Shown: positions 34,601-41,670 of the stretch, piece after piece | How the letters are laid out: the number at the start of each line of letters is the position of its first letter | Numbering within the stretch: position 1 is the first letter of the stretch | Assembly (NCBI GenBank): GCA_038144835.1 | Contig: JAYQON010000012.1 | Span: 1-41,670 of the forward strand | DNA: 41,670 bases | Origin: JALHOQ01 sp038144835 | GTDB lineage: Bacteria > Bdellovibrionota > Bdellovibrionia > Bdellovibrionales > UBA1609 | Reading direction: 5' to 3' | Program-made: the position numbers and the translations under genes | Notes under the pieces: model-generated | Seen by the model: the letters and a program-made list of their open reading frames with translations, nothing else | Databases searched by the model: none | Told to the model about the DNA's origin: nothing

Positions 34601-35555
34601 TCACGAAAACGGTCAGCAAGACGCAGGCTGAGGGATGGTTGTCCCTATCTTTGCCTCGAGCGTAAATGCTCGTTGATTGATCCTCGCCGACGACAGCTGT
34701 TATCCCCGTCTCGCTGAATTCCTGAGCGGTGCCACTGCCTATTGAAAATGTGCAGGCAGAGTCTGAATAAAGTATTATTTGTTCGAGCGATGAATCTGAA
34801 AATCCTTTTATTTTGGGTGAGAGCGAGGATTTACTTGGAGACCTTGGTTCAGTAGTATCGAATTGCGGAGCTGGAGCTTCGAATTCGGTATGTTGATAAT
34901 TGGTTAACGAGGTACAGTTCGAGTGGGTGTCCAAAGGGTCAGTGACTCTAGCAAAAATCGACTTTGTGGCGTTTTGCGATAGTTGCAGTTGGATACCTTT
35001 AGTGGCAAATTCGGATGCGGTTCCGGTGCCCACAATTTCTAAAGAGCAGTCACTGTCTGTATAAAAATTTATAGTTGATGCCGATGGAAAAGCCGTTCCA
35101 TATATCCCCGGTGTCCAAATTTCGCGCGAGGGAGAGGCTGGCGCTGTTCTGATAAATGTTGGGGATGGTACAATGTTAACCTCTGGTTTGTACTTAAACA
35201 ATTGAAAGCACAGCTCAGTTGTGTCGGTGCTCACAAAAATCTCAGATTCACTTAGAACAGGAAGTTTTAATTGCAGGCCCTGCGATTCAAAAGTTTCTAC
35301 GAGACCTTGTCCGACAGAAGGTTCAAGACATCTTGGGTTAGAATAAAATTTGAGCCGGCTGAGATCAGGAGCATTTTCAAGCGACACATCGCCTGAGACC
35401 AAAATGGTAGCGATGTGAGCATCATAGTCGATCAGTTGAGTCGTTTTTACTTCAAAGGCTTTCTGGGATGGAAAGTCAATAAGGTCACCATTTTTACAGC
35501 CTGTGGCTAAAAGGGTGATTAAGATCAACATAAAAATCCAATTCGACCTGACCAT
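28659..35555 (-). CDS. Giant surface lipoprotein with Cys-containing Ig-like repeats and fibronectin-III domains
   Basis: The product is 2298 residues. It has a lipoprotein signal (LATGC). One degenerate plus seven regular repeats of about 97 residues follow (to about 800), with pattern P.SPS, F-Y-S-D-x-x-C, GSGT..EF, G-I, SIYA, and a second Cys before LT.Y.H. About twelve fibronectin-III-like domains follow (about 800-1860; YxVYRS, GPY, YYYxV cores). Two tandem beta-rich C-terminal units of about 190 residues (each with ARIW/SLI-type ends) complete it. The ATG at 35555 follows the preceding stop by 2 nt; ATG 35573 would overlap it. The architecture suggests a long extracellular adhesin-like stalk. 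Confidence 0.88.
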   Translation of the reverse strand: MVRSNWIFMLILITLLATGCKNGDLIDFPSQKAFEVKTTQLIDYDAHIATILVSGDVSLENAPDLSRLKFYSNPRCLEPSVGQGLVETFESQGLQLKLPVLSESEIFVSTDTTELCFQLFKYKPEVNIVPSPTFIRTAPASPSREIWTPGIYGTAFPSASTINFYTDSDCSLEIVGTGTASEFATKGIQLQLSQNATKSIFARVTDPLDTHSNCTSLTNYQHTEFEAPAPQFDTTEPRSPSKSSLSPKIKGFSDSSLEQIILYSDSACTFSIGSGTAQEFSETGITAVVGEDQSTSIYARGKDRDNHPSACVLLTVFVNDTTAPIPPSYISASPPSPTRWTTLPRIQGSASDDTLTLKLFDSPQCLKAIGYGPKTEFQSVGITANLSANETTSIYGRALDAAGNESSCVLLTSYRHNTIPPGPPLLTMTDPFSPTNKTITPKILGVPSDRTVLVSLFRDDLCSTLIGSGSETDFADPGIIISASPNSETPIYGTATDEEGNSSECVALGIFAHSDIPAPNPQFLLAAPPSPSRATTRPYIVGTTHKSIVTVNLYANSACTDLLGSGSRATFTTAGVQVNLPQNSSTDIYAQSVDVYGNPSPCDVLTTYIHTTLPPYPPVFETIAPASPSNVTSTPVLFGSTYQNPASPLSTAQIAFFDNESCISRLGEGTAAEFASSGIMIGVPENAPSTIYAKAYDLAGNPSACTFMTNFTHNNLKPGRPVYANVYPASPSYTPSTSVSGYFSVSQDFMQIVNVGFYSDAGCTDLIGNGSPTTFTEQGARIDLPENATTSIYAASFNEMGTMSSCAFMTSFKHYDTPPANLRASIRLDGSIQISWTPDMQASPSPTYLVKRSMRADGPYSLIASGSGSPTFTDYDINDGVTYYYRVQATNSTGFSRESTQTSVAVVSPSPVPVATLAATPGSGEVNLTWSGFTQNMIYAVYRSTQPGGPYTVVASSVSSSPYADASVTDGVTYYYVVTGVNPAGESISSNEVGVTPLPVPEPPVAIWIIPEFSAPECGGTSAVSVNWTPTSYNSGYELTRVRDGAFDDLGITGLTRYVDCVSSLTSNTEFYFNVSARWGSARSMTISSAKFFMLGTAGVTLRPGDGHIVLSIVPPNSNATGFDIFRATSPQGPFTKIASDLSSMNYTDASLTNGISYYYYVQGRDNADFIGFPSGTANASPAASPGDPSNLTLSMDSTGSLPTLYWTPPTHFNDFVVQSSLSPTGPFTSHSPTANFPLLAPTLTVDGLYYFRVVARWGSYTSNPTNTVQFRRASIVGFTTASTSSAINLGWSAYSGANEYRIERSPAKTGPFSTIAITNSASYSDTNVSPGEGFYYYVTPRFADGTEGQRSILQSGVRSGSNAPSGLSIITRTSSLISVGWTRVNSATKYNVYRSTDAEGTFALIGSVTSAILQYNHSALAARTTYYFKIGAIVSGKEYLSQIFSGGTFPDPSPPSAEAGNNRLNVTWLPSPGATSYSLERSSDRNSFVTITTGLTSTAFTDSNVSNGEIYFYRLTVVYNTETLTSLPSAGYSPGVQPIAPGQVSVLDNSSEISVTLGWSSVPGANRYTVYMSQSNGGPFTTPLQTVSTNSVIASGLEVDKTYYFVVTAINGEIESAQSAQIGVRTGMLNPAPAVTFATPSSFTIGWTPLTGAISYDLYRSEDSRIFTPLASGLTTNTFIDTTITPNRTYYYRYQPIASNNVFMPLSNTSEAASLAATPNTPLGFQLVADSLSSVLIKWIATPLATSYEIYRSNLSGTDFSLISTVNTPNTTFIDSTVSSGQTYYYTLRSINSSGVPSQLSPEKSITLVNSPSNLTATNSQNLIQLNWDSIGGADSYHIYRSDKSGGPYGLIGNPSSNSFMDLYAIPGNTYFYTVSAVFANSIQSPQSAEVSVAKSGFVDIQHAVEVIDRGIASTSTEARIFERSKTSFNSNDYDGAVTFELEVVATNQDSENKDVDLIDGGGVTWPGLTVPANTLTPTRLRTTVDLPTGAQILRVRLAQTTNDADLTIFSARIWITQIDATRTRIYYPLGASSETPSSLDKGASLSSTSSRNFVVTPASMTFRRQATKLSQLTKINAWELEVLVAQEGGAAGSFAWLNSNTNQYVNTTLTEFSSDSIEMANVPIDDGTNQFGSANEGHLYEVSLRCDLNCDSGNHVDIYKMGAWVRLENLTKAQLITRSALGSTNIVNNNTWVDHRTLIDLASLYNPLVRFQASLTNSGSAGTQVMLSASSTDSGNSDLSIILGSELPFFSISGRETTLSAPIALLTGQRLLTSVQVGPNASVKFHGASLIIDINP

Positions 35556-35557
35556 AG

Positions 35558-38500
35558 CTAGAATCCCAACCACGAAAGCGCGCTCGCATTGATTGGGTCT
35601 AATGTGATCAGGTCTACTGCGCCATCGTTATTGATATCACCAAGAGTGATGGATTCAGGAGCATGTGGAGAGGAAATACTTTTGCTCGAGTTGAACTGTC
35701 CGTTACCGCTGCCAAACAAAATGGTCAGAGATTGATCGCTGCCATTGCCCACGAGTAAGTCTTGTCTACTGTCGCCGTTAAAATCAGACGTGACTAAACT
35801 GTAGGCGGGGCCATTGGCGGTGAAGGTCATAGCGTTTTGGAGCGAGCCATTGCTTGAGCCAAGGAGAATACTGACTGATCCATCGGTTGGACTGGCTGTG
35901 GCGATATCTAAATAATCGTCAGAATTAAAAAATCCAATTGCCAAGCTAGTCGATCCAACCGCAGTCGAAAAATCGAGGCGAGTTTGATAGGCAATTCCCC
36001 CGGTAGAGAAAAGTACACTGACCGATCCGGAGCCCTGGTTGACTGAGATCAAATCGGGCTCTAGGTCTCCATTTAAATCTCCCACGGCGACGGCGCTTGG
36101 TTGCGTATCGGTGGTTAGATCAAGTCGATTAGCAAATGTGCCATCACCGAGGTTGCTCAACACAGTAAGACTGTTGGATCCAGAGTTGGCGGTAGCCAAA
36201 TCGGGAAAGCCATCATTGTTGAGGTCTGCGGCGACGACAAATGTGGACTGTAGACCGACTGAGTATTCGTCAGGAGGATCAAAATCGCCGTTGCCTATTC
36301 CTTTGTAAACCCTTAAGAGCGGCACATTTTGGTGACTCACCACCAAGTCGATGTGGCCATCTAAATTCACGTCGCTGGCAGCGATGTGCGAGGGGCCATT
36401 GGCGGTGGTCAGAGTGGTCATTTGAGACCACAGACCTTTACCATCACCTTTCAGTACCTTGACCGAGTTGTTGCCTTTTTGCGCAATCATCAAGTCTGCG
36501 ATTCCATCTTCGTCTAAATCTGCTAGGACACTGGCTGTAGGTGTGGACTCTGTATTCATTAGATATCCCAGTCGACCTTGGCCAGAGTTAGGTAGCACTT
36601 GCATTGTTTGTTGGGTTGTCGATACGACCACGACATCCGATGTGCTATCTCCATTAAAGTCGCCGTTGGCTACCCAGCCGGGCTCTGTGATAGTACTAAT
36701 GGGCGGTTGAGACATAAATGTGCCATCGCCGACTCCGAGTAGAACTGAAAGATTGTTGTCGACTGTATTGGTCACCAAAACATCCCACAGACCGTCGTCA
36801 TTGAGATGAATAAAGTTGAGTGAGGTGGGGTTGACTCCAACGGGCGCCGATAATCCCGACAGAAGTTCTCCAGCTTGATCATTCAGCATTACGCTCAACG
36901 TGCTGTCACCGTTATTGATAACACTCACATCTAACCAACCGTCACCATTCACATCGAAAACTTTCATGGCGGCCGGGGCAGAGCCGGTACCGTAGCTGAT
37001 GTGTGGGGTGAAGCCCCCATTGCCATCATTGAGTAAGAGTCCCACACTATCGTCAGCCGAATTGAGGATGGCCAGATCAGGGAGTAAATCATGATTGAAG
37101 TCTCCAGTTTCAATTTGGCTCGGACCATTGCCGACAGCAAAATAGCTTGGTGCGCCGTAGCTTCCGTCGGCGGCGCCCAGCCGCAGAGAAACTGTGGAAG
37201 TTATCGATACTGAAGCCAAGTCTTGATATCCATCACCATTAAAATCGGCAGCAGTGAGACCAAGGGGGGTGGTTTCATTCAGCTCGACGTTGATATGCAT
37301 AGGAGGAAGAAAGGTGCCATCGCCTTGAGCAAGAACGAGCGTTAGTCTGTCGGAAATTCCACAAGCAATAATGAAATCCAAAAACGAATCGCCATTGATA
37401 TCATGCAAAGCAAAATTAACTGAATTTGAACAAATCGAGCGAATTTTAGACATGGGATGAAAGAGCCCATTTCCTTTACCGAAGAAAATCCCAATGGATG
37501 GCTCGTTTGAGTTGAGCAGAGCGACATCCATGTTTCCATCACCATCGAAATCAGAAATCAAAGGTGCTTTTGGTGATGTCCCTAAAGCGAAAACATCTCC
37601 GAGCTCACTGTTGTTGTTCATCGTAGTGTAGGCACGAAGTGTGGTTGTTGGTAGGCCCGTACCGGCTTCATCAGGTAATGGCGCAACGGCGGGTTTAACA
37701 GCGACTAGGCTGCGGGTAGACCGAGTGCCTGACTTGATGCGCACGGAAGCGTATCCATTGGTGTCGGTAGTTTGTCGAGGTGGGTCAAGTAGGTTGCCAT
37801 CGCCGCTTTGTAATCCAAAAATCAGATCAAATCTTGGTATGGGATTGTTGTAGCGGTCCACAACTCTAACAGTAAAGGGAGAGTCGAACTCGCGATTGGT
37901 ACCTTGTGTTTGGCTGTCGCCATTATCTGCGGCCCATTCAAAGTGATCAGGTTGACTGGCTTTGGTTAAAATACTGATATCGAGCGTTGAACCCGCCGAA
38001 TCGGTGAACCTAATAACGTCGTTGACCTCAGCCAAGGTGCCAGCAACATAAGTGCGTGTTTCGTCGTCGTATGTGCTGCCCGAATTATTGGTGACAAGGC
38101 TTCCTGAGTAAATCCCTGAGCCTCCATCCAATGTGAAAACCTGCGAGCTTGTGACGGTCAATTGAAGTGCACTTGGTGACGCAGAAAGAGTTCGCTTTTG
38201 CCAGTCGAGGTTGACTGAGGCGGAATTGCCAGCCAAGTCGGTTTGTTTTATGACGAGCTGGTAGTCGCCGTCCGTGTACTTAACTTGCTCGATGTTAAAG
38301 ACTGATCCAGTGCAAGGCGTGCTGCCATAGCCGTCGCCCTCAATCGAAACTGTGGCACCGGTTTCGCAAAAACCAGTGATTTGTAATTTGTCAGATCCTG
38401 ATTTGTAGATGCTTTCGGAGGGCGAGGTGACAATAGGTTGCATTATCGAGCTTTTGCGGACCCAAAAAACCATATTTGCAGCTGACAGGCCCGATGTGCT

Positions 38501-38824
38501 CAATTGGGTGAGCATAAAGGCGTATATACCATCGCTGGTTTTATTGATTGTGAATGTATAGGTCGAATTCACGCACGGCTGTTCTTGAAAATCCGCACCT
38601 GAAAGTATGACTCGATTGCCTGAGTTACACAAACCAGAGATTTGTAAATTATCATCCTTGCTGTAGTGTGGGCTATCCGAGGGCAGAGAAACTGTTGGGA
38701 TAGCAACAAACACGGGTGCCGAGGGTTGATTGAGTGATGCTGTAACATTACCGCCGGCAGAACAGCCCAAGTTCAAGAGCACGCCCCACGTCAGTATCAG
38801 CAAAAATTTTCCTTCGCTCAACAT
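35558..38824 (-). CDS. FG-GAP/VCBS repeat lipoprotein (integrin-alpha-like beta-propellers)
   Basis: The product is 1088 residues. A lipoprotein signal (NLGC) is followed by two Ig-like repeats with Cys pairs (LQISGLCNSG and LQITGFCETG) and a Big_1/invasin-like domain (VRVVDRYNNPIP..TDTNGYASV). From about 425 to the end come fourteen FG-GAP/VCBS units of about 48 residues. Each has a calcium-loop-like D-x-N-x-D-G-x-x-D (for example DFDGDGNMD, DFNGDGYQD, DINNDGAVD). Fourteen units would make two seven-bladed propellers. ATG 38824 with GAGGG 5 nt upstream is preferred over GTG 38830. Confidence 0.9.
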   Translation of the reverse strand: MLSEGKFLLILTWGVLLNLGCSAGGNVTASLNQPSAPVFVAIPTVSLPSDSPHYSKDDNLQISGLCNSGNRVILSGADFQEQPCVNSTYTFTINKTSDGIYAFMLTQLSTSGLSAANMVFWVRKSSIMQPIVTSPSESIYKSGSDKLQITGFCETGATVSIEGDGYGSTPCTGSVFNIEQVKYTDGDYQLVIKQTDLAGNSASVNLDWQKRTLSASPSALQLTVTSSQVFTLDGGSGIYSGSLVTNNSGSTYDDETRTYVAGTLAEVNDVIRFTDSAGSTLDISILTKASQPDHFEWAADNGDSQTQGTNREFDSPFTVRVVDRYNNPIPRFDLIFGLQSGDGNLLDPPRQTTDTNGYASVRIKSGTRSTRSLVAVKPAVAPLPDEAGTGLPTTTLRAYTTMNNNSELGDVFALGTSPKAPLISDFDGDGNMDVALLNSNEPSIGIFFGKGNGLFHPMSKIRSICSNSVNFALHDINGDSFLDFIIACGISDRLTLVLAQGDGTFLPPMHINVELNETTPLGLTAADFNGDGYQDLASVSITSTVSLRLGAADGSYGAPSYFAVGNGPSQIETGDFNHDLLPDLAILNSADDSVGLLLNDGNGGFTPHISYGTGSAPAAMKVFDVNGDGWLDVSVINNGDSTLSVMLNDQAGELLSGLSAPVGVNPTSLNFIHLNDDGLWDVLVTNTVDNNLSVLLGVGDGTFMSQPPISTITEPGWVANGDFNGDSTSDVVVVSTTQQTMQVLPNSGQGRLGYLMNTESTPTASVLADLDEDGIADLMIAQKGNNSVKVLKGDGKGLWSQMTTLTTANGPSHIAASDVNLDGHIDLVVSHQNVPLLRVYKGIGNGDFDPPDEYSVGLQSTFVVAADLNNDGFPDLATANSGSNSLTVLSNLGDGTFANRLDLTTDTQPSAVAVGDLNGDLEPDLISVNQGSGSVSVLFSTGGIAYQTRLDFSTAVGSTSLAIGFFNSDDYLDIATASPTDGSVSILLGSSNGSLQNAMTFTANGPAYSLVTSDFNGDSRQDLLVGNGSDQSLTILFGSGNGQFNSSKSISSPHAPESITLGDINNDGAVDLITLDPINASALSWLGF

Positions 38825-38836
38825 CCTCACCCTCGA

Positions 38837-41670
38837 TCACTTAGGAATTCGGGTAACCCGGTTGCCAGTTTCGTCGGTGACATAAACAAAATGAGAATCA
38901 CCGGTGATATTGCCCAAAAGACCGCTAAATTGGCCCATTTTAAGACCCAATAAAGTGCGTCCACCTCGACACCACGCGGGTGTCGAGCCAGTGGCACCCG
39001 GGCATCCAGGATCTCCATCGTTGGGAAGTAGCGTGGGATCGATTCCACCTTGCCAGCCAACCATTTGTCCGGAGCTTAGAACCATTTTCCAAACCACCAG
39101 TGTGTCGCCATTGCCACTACAAGAATAGGCGCTAAGGCCGTACATATGTTCTCCATCTGTCCATATATCGATGGGATACGAACACCCCTGATACATAGAA
39201 CCTATTGTCGCTGGGACATTCGTCCAGGTATTGGTGAAAACGTTTTCATTGGTGCGAACCGCACCTAGGTGCACTCCATCTAAACTTATTTTATCTATGC
39301 GTGCGAGAATAAAATTGGCGACATACAAATGAGTACCATCAGTGGTTAGCCCACCAGTGCGCCAATTTTGCCAGGAGTAAAAGCCTCCGCCTCGGTCGGC
39401 CGTAGTGGCTTCAGCAGCCACACCGCCCTGACACCAGCCGCTGGTGGAAACATCATAAACGCCATTGCTTCCGACATTGCAACCACTGGTGGGTGCGGTG
39501 GCTCCGATGCGCCCAATCCAACCATTGAAGGCACCTGAAGTGGCATTGTAGGAAGAAACTCTGCGGTTATACGAATCGTAAACGTAAAGATTTGGTGAGA
39601 TGTAAACGATTCCGACCGGATGATAAAGGTGTCCGTCACCTGAACCGGAAGTGCTACGTCCACTTGTGCACCATCCTGGGGTAAAAGAATTGACTGCAGC
39701 GCCATTGCATCCTTGGGCTCCACCTGTTGGCGAGACTCCGATACGACCTATCCAACCCTCTGGGGCGCCGGTGCTCATTCGATAGCGAGAGATGCGGTGT
39801 AGGTCGCGATCGACCACGTAAAGGTAAGTGCCATCACTCGCCATGCCATTGGGTGAGAGCATGATGCCGTTGGATGTGCTATTGATCATAGAGGTATTCC
39901 AGAACATTCGTGATGGCAAAAAGTTGGCGCCTAAACACCAGCCCGGGGAGGCGGCAAAAGGCAAAGCAGTCAGACAGTTGGATGCCAACGGTCCTGTGGG
40001 TGGCGAGGTTAGAGCTCCAATCCAGCCTAAGAGCTCACCGGTTTTGCGCGCAATTTTCTTAATTCGCGAGGATCCGAATTCAGAGATAAATAGATTGTCA
40101 CCATCCACTCTGACACCGTTGGGCGCATAGAGCGAGTGATCGTCAAAGCCGTGGTATTCGGTGGGCAGTGAGCTATTGTTGCTCCATCGCTTTGGGCTTG
40201 TCGATTCGAGAGAGAGGGTGCCTTCATAATTCCCAGTCGATTTATCGAACTTACGAATTACCCCAGCACCACCAGTTAAACCCACTAGAATTTTACCGTT
40301 GCCATCAAGCTCCAGTGCGGAGAGATCGCGAAAAGAGGTCTCATCGGTACCTGGTCGAGAATTTCCGCCCAAACACCAGCCTGGGGTGTTGTCATTGGTA
40401 TTTAGACTGTCACAACCCGGATTTCCCGACATGCTGGTGTTGAGTGCAACCTTTCCCATCCAGCCTTCGACGAGGCCAGATAAGTCGAGTTTGATAATGC
40501 GTTGATAGTCGGCGACGAATAAATTGGTGCCATCAGAAGCGATTTGTTGTCCGCTGGACCAGTTTGCAACAAGGTTTGGGATTCTCCCAATAAGCTCACC
40601 TGTGTCTTTTCTGAAACGAAATATGACTCCGTTGTAGGTCGACCCGTGAACAACCCAGAGTTCATCGCGATTTTCACCCATGATGAGAAGTTCAGTGGGG
40701 TAGTACATGCCACCCACTTGTCCATAATGATTGCGTGGATCGGCTCCTTTGCTGGCTCCTCCCATGCACCAACCAGGTGTCAGGCGATCAACGGCCGTTG
40801 ACGTGCAACCGCTTTCACCACCGGTTGGGGTAGTTCTGACCATACCTATCCAGCCCGCAAAAGCACCTGTGGTTTTTTCGTAGCGACCAACAAAATGGTA
40901 GTTGAGAACATAAAGGTAGTTTTCATCGCCAACTATGGCATTAGGGTGATAGAAATAACCGAGGCCCGAATTATCGGTGGTCGAGTTGTTTTGGCCATTT
41001 TTGCACCATCCTGGAGTGAACGAATATTGAGCAACGGTGGAGCACTCGTCTGGCCCGTTGGTGGCGGGGATTCCGTTGTAGTAAACTCGTCCGAGATAAC
41101 CGTCAAAAGCGCCCGTTTGAGCGTAAAAACGAGATACAGAATGCCCATGGTAGTTGCTGACGTACAGGTAATTACCATCCTCGAACACACCTTGGGGGTA
41201 ATATAAGACACCTGTTGCATTATTGCCTGAAGCATAAGATTGTCCATCCACACACCACCCTGGTGTGGGATAGCCACTTACTGTGTTCACACAGAGAGCG
41301 GGACTCGGGTTGGTAAGGTTGCTACCGGCAATACCGATTCCGCCCACGTTGGTGAATCCGCCAAGCCAACCGATGTAGCTTTGATTTTGATAATCGAATT
41401 TAAGGACGCGATGCAGATCCCAGTCGACGACATAAAGATAACGCTTAGTGGAGTCAAAGCGCATTCTGGTTGAAGAGTAAAGTCCATCGTAACGAGCAGC
41501 CACGGGCTTGGCGTTGTTTCTAAACCAAATTGAATTACCATTACTGTCAAACATAGTTGAAGCGGTTCCTAGCCAAGATTTGGCGGCGGTAACAATCCAA
41601 CTGGTCGTACCGGTAGTCAAAATTCCAGCTAGATCGGTGGCATTAATTAACAGGGCATTGTCGGGAAAAT
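38837..41670 (-). CDS. NHL-type beta-propeller protein with repeated TPGWC motifs (5' end outside window)
   Basis: At least 944 residues are encoded. The frame is open to the right edge, so the start and any signal peptide lie outside; TTG 41620 is internal. Repeats of about 95-100 residues alternate an NHL-like blade (YYPxGIxxDGxYLYVxDxxxHRVxRY) with a loop of form GWIG..PTGG..GC..(x)..TPGWC.GG. Eight PGWC-type motifs are seen, three of them as PSPGWC/TSGWC/TPAWC variants. The paired Cys in each loop suggests a disulfide and export. It is followed by the FG-GAP gene after 12 nt. Function unknown; it is probably an extracellular or periplasmic binding protein. Confidence 0.85.
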   Translation of the reverse strand, partial: FPDNALLINATDLAGILTTGTTSWIVTAAKSWLGTASTMFDSNGNSIWFRNNAKPVAARYDGLYSSTRMRFDSTKRYLYVVDWDLHRVLKFDYQNQSYIGWLGGFTNVGGIGIAGSNLTNPSPALCVNTVSGYPTPGWCVDGQSYASGNNATGVLYYPQGVFEDGNYLYVSNYHGHSVSRFYAQTGAFDGYLGRVYYNGIPATNGPDECSTVAQYSFTPGWCKNGQNNSTTDNSGLGYFYHPNAIVGDENYLYVLNYHFVGRYEKTTGAFAGWIGMVRTTPTGGESGCTSTAVDRLTPGWCMGGASKGADPRNHYGQVGGMYYPTELLIMGENRDELWVVHGSTYNGVIFRFRKDTGELIGRIPNLVANWSSGQQIASDGTNLFVADYQRIIKLDLSGLVEGWMGKVALNTSMSGNPGCDSLNTNDNTPGWCLGGNSRPGTDETSFRDLSALELDGNGKILVGLTGGAGVIRKFDKSTGNYEGTLSLESTSPKRWSNNSSLPTEYHGFDDHSLYAPNGVRVDGDNLFISEFGSSRIKKIARKTGELLGWIGALTSPPTGPLASNCLTALPFAASPGWCLGANFLPSRMFWNTSMINSTSNGIMLSPNGMASDGTYLYVVDRDLHRISRYRMSTGAPEGWIGRIGVSPTGGAQGCNGAAVNSFTPGWCTSGRSTSGSGDGHLYHPVGIVYISPNLYVYDSYNRRVSSYNATSGAFNGWIGRIGATAPTSGCNVGSNGVYDVSTSGWCQGGVAAEATTADRGGGFYSWQNWRTGGLTTDGTHLYVANFILARIDKISLDGVHLGAVRTNENVFTNTWTNVPATIGSMYQGCSYPIDIWTDGEHMYGLSAYSCSGNGDTLVVWKMVLSSGQMVGWQGGIDPTLLPNDGDPGCPGATGSTPAWCRGGRTLLGLKMGQFSGLLGNITGDSHFVYVTDETGNRVTRIPK

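Noticed and set aside
28659..35555. CRISPR or tandem DNA repeat array
   Set aside because: Repetition is at protein level with about 85-100 residue periods and diverged DNA, unlike CRISPR spacing.
38960..41260. Recurrent short hairpins such as TCGACACC/GGTGTCGA in the beta-propeller gene
   Set aside because: The codons of T-P-G-W-C (ACACCA...TGGTGT) are self-complementary, so the repeats follow from the protein motif and need no separate DNA function.
28659..41670. Numerous plus-strand frames of 60-100 codons across the giant surface genes
   Set aside because: They are shadows of the low-stop, repetitive minus-strand coding sequence and have no domains or ribosome binding sites.

Overview
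The window looks like chromosomal DNA of a predatory-type bacterium of the Bdellovibrionota (Bdellovibrio-like). This is inferred from the combination of genes, not from a search: an alternative complex III operon, a complete lower mevalonate pathway with a type 2 isopentenyl-diphosphate isomerase, a TIGR02147/DUF4423 regulator paired with a secreted GNGGD-type protein, a MotA/MotB pair, and very large surface lipoproteins. No insertion sequence, prophage, CRISPR array or replication origin was seen. No gene-free stretch exceeds 300 bases; the longest is infC-rpmI (8226-8506).

Region 1 (1-5425, + strand) is the 3' part of an alternative complex III operon: actB (cut by the window edge), actC, actD, actE, actF, packed with overlaps or very short spacers. 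A weak hairpin and a promoter-like sequence separate it from region 2. Region 2 (5585-9067, +) is the conserved thrS-infC-rpmI-rplT translation cluster. infC appears to start at an ATT codon behind a perfect AGGAGG. Region 3 (9093-14180, +) is a five-gene mevalonate operon: fni, mvaA, a phosphomevalonate-kinase-like GHMP kinase, mvaD and mevalonate kinase. It sits where pheS-pheT would normally follow rplT. Region 4 (14241-16856) holds the DUF4423 regulator, a secreted protein and a convergent TrmH/SpoU RNA methyltransferase. Region 5 (16908-22143, +) resumes the translation cluster with pheS, pheT, ihfA, a MerR-like regulator and a persulfide-dioxygenase-like metallo-beta-lactamase-fold protein. 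A tRNA-Pro(GGG) follows, and directly behind it is a HepT/MntA-type (HEPN/MNT) toxin-antitoxin pair.

Region 6 (23008-41670, - strand) is the most unusual part. It is one uninterrupted co-directional run of at least 18.6 kb with no spacer longer than about 61 nt. In transcription order it encodes a beta-propeller protein with repeated TPGWC motifs (cut by the window edge), an FG-GAP/VCBS lipoprotein with 14 calcium-site-like motifs, a 2298-residue lipoprotein with 7-8 Cys-containing repeats and 12 fibronectin-III-like domains, a PEGA/TPR lipoprotein broken by a 10-N assembly gap, and a membrane-anchored protein with a FliF-like periplasmic part and a FliG-like cytoplasmic part. A small outer-membrane-type protein, a LysM lipoprotein, MotA and MotB follow. 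I propose a proton-driven motor physically linked to giant surface adhesins, for gliding or prey attachment, as the candidate undescribed system. The alternative is that MotAB here is simply one of several flagellar stator pairs and the other genes are only neighbours.
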